The position numbers and the translations under genes were made by a program. From assembly GCF_015244565.1 (NCBI RefSeq), contig NZ_JABCQG010000016.1, positions 1-63,783 on the forward strand: DNA of 63,783 nt, written 5' to 3'. Of the stretch, positions 61,207 to 63,783 are shown in pieces; position 1 is the first letter of the stretch; each line of letters begins with the position of its first letter. The DNA comes from Gluconobacter vitians (GTDB lineage Bacteria; Pseudomonadota; Alphaproteobacteria; Acetobacterales; Acetobacteraceae). The notes beneath the pieces were generated by a model. That model saw only the letters and a program-made list of their open reading frames with translations. It did no database searches and had not been told where the DNA came from.

Positions 61207-61263
61207 GATACTTTCTCCTTGATGACGATTTAGGAGATCGCAAACCAATCGTTCCAACGCATA

Positions 61264-61289
61264 ATTTTTCTGATCCCAATCAGGAAAAT
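61264..61289. promoter_or_regulatory. Operator-like palindrome between yeiH and its LysR gene
   Basis: Eleven-base arms ATTTTTCTGAT and ATCAGGAAAAT (10 of 11 paired) around CCCA. This is by far the strongest symmetry in the 108-base divergent region. It lies 25 bases from the LysR start and 57 from the yeiH start, as expected for a YeiE-type regulator. Confidence 0.65.
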
Positions 61290-61314
61290 CGATGAATTGT
61301 GCTATCAGACCATC

Positions 61315-62214
61315 ATGACCCTTGATCAGCTCCGTCTTTTCATCGCTGTCGCCGAGCGCGAACATGTCACCGCTGCGAGCCGGGCGATGAATGTGACCCA
61401 GTCAGCCGTCTCGGCCGCAATTGCCGCTCTGGAAGGACGCTATGGGGTCAAGCTGTTTCACCGGGTGGGGCGGGGCATCCGTCTGACCGAGGCCGGACGT
61501 CTTTTTTTGCCGGAAGCCCGCGCTGTCATCGCCCAGGCGACAGCGGCAGAGCATGTTCTCGACGATATCAGCGGGTTGAAACGGGGAACGCTGAAAGCCG
61601 TGGCCAGCCAGACGACGGCGGCCTACTGGCTTCCACCCATCCTGGTCGCTTTCCACAGGAAATATCCGCAGATCACCGTAGAACTTGCGATCAGCAACAC
61701 CGAAGAAGCAGCGCGGAAAGTACGGGAAGGTGAGGCTGAACTGGGGATTGTGGAAGCCATCGTCGATGATCCGGTTCTGGCGCAGTGGCCTCTGGGCGAA
61801 GATCATCTCATCATCGTGCAGGCAGAAGACCGGGTTTCCGAACCCGTGGGGAAAGACTGGCTAAAAGCTCAGCCCTGGGTCATGCGGGAGCCCGGTTCCG
61901 GGACGCGTGCCACTCTGGAACATTATCTTCGAAGCCTCGATATCCTCCCGGGAGAGTTGGAGATCAGTCTCGTTCTTCCATCAAACGAAAGTGTACGGAC
62001 TGCTATTGAGGCAGGGGCAGGGGTCGGTGCTTTGTCGTCGCTAGTCGTCGCGCCAGCACTTCTGGCCGGAACACTGCATGCTGCGTCCAACGTGCTGGAA
62101 ACCCGCTTCTTCTATGGGTTACGACACAAGGAGCGTTATCGAAGCCCTGCGGCTGATGCGTTGCTGGACATGATCGAGCGTGCGGGCAGAGCTGTAAAAA
62201 ATCAGAAAGTTTAG
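61315..62214 (+). CDS. yeiE: LysR family regulator (YeiE-like)
   Basis: A 299-residue LysR protein with the DNA-binding helix-turn-helix ASRAMNVTQSAVSAAIAALE and effector domain blocks VREPGSGTRATLEHYL and LPSNESVRTAIEAGAGVGALS, which match the CysB/YeiE/CbbR branch. It is divergent from yeiH, its likely target. In enterobacteria YeiE regulates sulfite and iron responses. ATG 61315 is preferred over an upstream in-frame ATG at 61297, which would be close to the palindrome. Confidence 0.92.
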   Translation: MTLDQLRLFIAVAEREHVTAASRAMNVTQSAVSAAIAALEGRYGVKLFHRVGRGIRLTEAGRLFLPEARAVIAQATAAEHVLDDISGLKRGTLKAVASQTTAAYWLPPILVAFHRKYPQITVELAISNTEEAARKVREGEAELGIVEAIVDDPVLAQWPLGEDHLIIVQAEDRVSEPVGKDWLKAQPWVMREPGSGTRATLEHYLRSLDILPGELEISLVLPSNESVRTAIEAGAGVGALSSLVVAPALLAGTLHAASNVLETRFFYGLRHKERYRSPAADALLDMIERAGRAVKNQKV

Positions 62215-62226
62215 GCGAGCAGGCAT

Positions 62227-62254
62227 AAAAAAAGCCGCCCTGACGGGCGGCTTT
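62227..62254. terminator. Bidirectional terminator between the LysR and cold-shock genes
   Basis: AGCCGCCC/GGGCGGCT with a TGAC loop has seven A residues on the left. On the minus strand (cold-shock gene) it ends in a clean T tract; on the plus strand the tract is shorter. Confidence 0.88.
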
Positions 62255-62282
62255 CTGCACATCGGAATGTACAGCAGGGCAA

Positions 62283-62489
62283 TCAGATTGCCTTGATGCT
62301 CACTGCCGACGTCTTGCCATTGCGGCCAGACTCGAGCTCGTAAGAGACATGCTGACCTTCGTTGAGGGTGTGCATTCCAGCGCGCTCGAGTTCAGAGATG
62401 TGAACGAACGCATCCTGGCCACCGTTGTCAGGCTGGATGAAACCAAAGCCCTTGGTGGAATTAAACCATTTTACGGTGCCTGTTGCCAT
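62283..62489 (-). CDS. cspA: Cold-shock protein, CspA family
   Basis: A 68-residue single-domain OB-fold protein. RNP1 is KGFGFI (13-18) and RNP2 is AFVHIS (27-32), with MATGTVKWFNSTKGFGF as the standard start. It binds single-stranded nucleic acid and melts RNA structure. ATG 62489 has AAGGAG 7 bases upstream. A terminator follows immediately. Confidence 0.96.
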   Translation of the reverse strand: MATGTVKWFNSTKGFGFIQPDNGGQDAFVHISELERAGMHTLNEGQHVSYELESGRNGKTSAVSIKAI

Positions 62490-62760
62490 AACAAGGCTCC
62501 TTTTTAACAATAGCAGTCGTGCACAAGATACGCACGAAATCATAACTCTTAAGGGGAACGAATGACGCAACATGCGTCGAAAACCCGCTCAGGAGCACCT
62601 GCCGACATCAGATAGACGTTAAATCGCCCGTGAGTGCAAGAGAAAACTCGGTTTGCAGGAAAATAAATTGTAACAGGAATTCAATATCGGGTCCGATGAT
62701 ATCCTGAATTCAGACCATTTCCAAAGCCGTTATGTAATTAACACAGTTTGTAAATTGGTC
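62490..62760 (-). other. Long non-coding upstream region of the cold-shock gene
   Basis: No gene is seen in these 271 bases, which are AT-rich compared with the flanking genes. A long structured leader is expected for csp genes and could act as an RNA thermosensor here. The left-hand end also receives the 3' end of the TetR gene. Confidence 0.45.
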
Positions 62761-63420
62761 TTAATTCTTACAGACAAGGCGGCAGATTGTTTCAATATTG
62801 AAGGTAATTCTTTCCTGCAGGGCTTCGGGGGATGTGAAATCCCGCTCGAAGATTACCGCGCCCGTGAAGCGGTTCGTGAAATAATAATAGTTGATCGAGG
62901 CGATGGTGATGTTGAGCTGCGCTGCATCAATGCCTTCGCGAAAGACGTTTTCCCGCACGCCGCGATCCAATAAGGCCTGAATGCGGCGGATGAATTTTTG
63001 ACTGACCGTTCTCAGGGTAGGGGAGTTCTTGATGTGGACCGCCTGGCAAAGGTTTTCGCTGTTAACCAGTGTGATGAACTCGGGGTTTCTGATGTAATAC
63101 TCCCAAGTGAAACGGACGAGCGTTTCAAGTGCGGCTCTGGGGGGAAGATTTTCCAGATCGAGTTTCGTCTCTTCGGTCCGGATATTCAGATATTCCCGTT
63201 CCAGCACTGTCCTGAAGAGGCCATCCTTACTTTTGAAATAGTGATACAGCATCCTCTTATTGGCTTTTGCATCCAGGGCAATTGCATCGACCCGGGCGCC
63301 TTCGAGGCCATTTTTTGAAAATTCTTTTTTTGCGGCTTCGAGAATGCGTAGTTTCGTGGCTTCCGCGTCCCTGACACGCGTCTTTACGGAGATGGACATT
63401 CTTTTTTTCTCAGGGGGCAT
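62761..63420 (-). CDS. TetR/AcrR family transcriptional regulator
   Basis: A 219-residue TetR regulator with the helix-turn-helix GARVDAIALDAKANKRMLYHYFKSK (shown in part) and the usual all-helical C-terminal ligand domain containing SENLCQAVHIKNSPTLRTVS. It has several possible starts (63420, 63399, 63438). No target gene is adjacent, because an insertion sequence lies upstream. Its codon use and AT content are higher than its neighbours', consistent with a horizontally acquired gene. Confidence 0.88.
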   Translation of the reverse strand: MPPEKKRMSISVKTRVRDAEATKLRILEAAKKEFSKNGLEGARVDAIALDAKANKRMLYHYFKSKDGLFRTVLEREYLNIRTEETKLDLENLPPRAALETLVRFTWEYYIRNPEFITLVNSENLCQAVHIKNSPTLRTVSQKFIRRIQALLDRGVRENVFREGIDAAQLNITIASINYYYFTNRFTGAVIFERDFTSPEALQERITFNIETICRLVCKN

Positions 63421-63674
63421 CAGTCGCCTGTTCCGCACTCAATAGGAGCGCTCTCTTTGCGGGAAACTGCCATAAAATGGAAGTGCCGCAAAAGATCACA
63501 CACAAAATGAGAAAAAATATCAACGTAACGTGATTTCATGCTAGTGCACCCCTGCGATATGTGTAAGTAACTACATGGTGCATTAGGCGTTAGGAAGCTG
63601 GAACCCCAACGCCTTTGGTCAAATGCAGGTGAGGGGCACCTGTAATTCAGAACTGTCTACAGCCGTATTTATTA
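63421..63674. other. Region between the TetR gene and the insertion sequence
   Basis: No gene is seen. It holds two perfect short hairpins: GGCGTT/AACGCC (63586-63613) and CAGGTG-N5-CACCTG (63626-63642). It could contain the TetR promoter and part of an interrupted locus. Confidence 0.4.
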
Positions 63675-63783
63675 GGGCCTGTTAGCACTTGAAACACTTC
63701 CCATATTATAGGGATGGAAGAAGGAGACGGAACAGGCACTTTTACGGACGAGACATGGGCGATCTGGGAGCCTCTGATTGAAG
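63672..63783 (+). mobile_element. Left end of an IS5-like insertion sequence (truncated by the window)
   Basis: TTA (63672-63674, possible target duplication) is followed by GGGCCTGTTAGCACTTGAAA, which has the GGGCCTGTT start seen at ends of IS5/IS427-group elements. A transposase-like frame starts 39 bases inside. The right end is outside the window. Confidence 0.65.
63714..63783 (+). CDS. IS5-like transposase, N-terminal fragment (cut by the window edge)
   Basis: The first 23 codons encode MEEGDGTGTFTDETWAIWEP and continue off the window. The block FTDETWAIWEPLIE matches the common start of IS5-family transposases (T-D-x-x-W-x-x-hydrophobic-E-P-L). Only the start is visible, so integrity cannot be judged. 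Confidence 0.65.
   Translation, partial: MEEGDGTGTFTDETWAIWEPLIE

Noticed and set aside
1-63783. CRISPR arrays, tRNA or rRNA genes
   Set aside because: No regularly spaced direct repeats and no cloverleaf-like or rRNA-like sequence was noticed when reading the gaps between genes.

Overview
The window looks like a chromosomal segment of an alphaproteobacterium with a GC-rich genome. An acetic acid bacterium of the Gluconobacter type is the best guess. This rests on general gene content and coding style (type B PutA, very long cyclic glucan synthase, MCE operon with a STAS-fused permease, IS5-like element end), not on a marker gene, so the genus is an inference. There are 48 complete protein genes and one partial gene at the right edge. 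I see no rRNA, tRNA or CRISPR array.

Layout. 1-2.9 kb: a MarR regulator and a FUSC aromatic-acid exporter. 2.9-7.3 kb: putA followed by a GntR/FCD regulator, with a perfect palindrome in the putA promoter. 7.4-13.3 kb: a tightly coupled peptide ABC transporter (binding protein, two permeases, two ATPases) ending in a P1-family self-processing aminopeptidase. 13.4-16.9 kb: an MCE (Mla-like) lipid transport operon. 17.2-20.2 kb: a GtrB-like glycosyltransferase and a large membrane protein. 20.4-24.0 kb: a serine hydrolase lipoprotein, then a four-gene leftward cassette (small membrane protein, lipoprotein, papain-like protein, lipoprotein) in which the first three genes are each preceded by a hairpin or terminator. 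24.2-30.7 kb: exported M3 and M28 peptidases, a LysR regulator, an extradiol dioxygenase and YceI. 30.7-34.1 kb: an MFS transporter and a DcaP-like porin, both with structured leaders. 34.4-38.8 kb: an ABC-F protein and an exported M1 aminopeptidase. 38.9-40.4 kb: a CLC-F type fluoride/proton antiporter behind an apparent fluoride riboswitch.

40.4-50.7 kb: an exported protein with a superinfection-immunity-like tail and an 8.6 kb cyclic beta-1,2-glucan synthase gene. 50.7-55.7 kb: an exported nuclease, a Pit phosphate transporter, MYG1, a VOC protein, a small lipoprotein and an HpxZ-like protein. 55.7-58.3 kb: an ABC-2 exporter operon. 58.5-60.1 kb: an Lrp regulator divergent from a saccharopine-dehydrogenase-like enzyme. 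60.1-62.2 kb: YeiH and its divergent LysR regulator, with a strong operator-like palindrome. 62.3-63.8 kb: a cold-shock protein, a TetR regulator and the left end of an IS5-like insertion sequence.

How the parts work together. Several units converge on peptide and amino acid use: exported M3, M28 and M1 peptidases, a peptide importer with its own peptidase, and PutA for proline. Envelope functions are the second theme: MCE lipid transport, cyclic glucan, glycosyl transfer, porin and lipoproteins. The clearest regulatory find is the riboswitch-CLC-F unit. The least understood unit is the papain-like/lipoprotein cassette at 21.6-24.0 kb.
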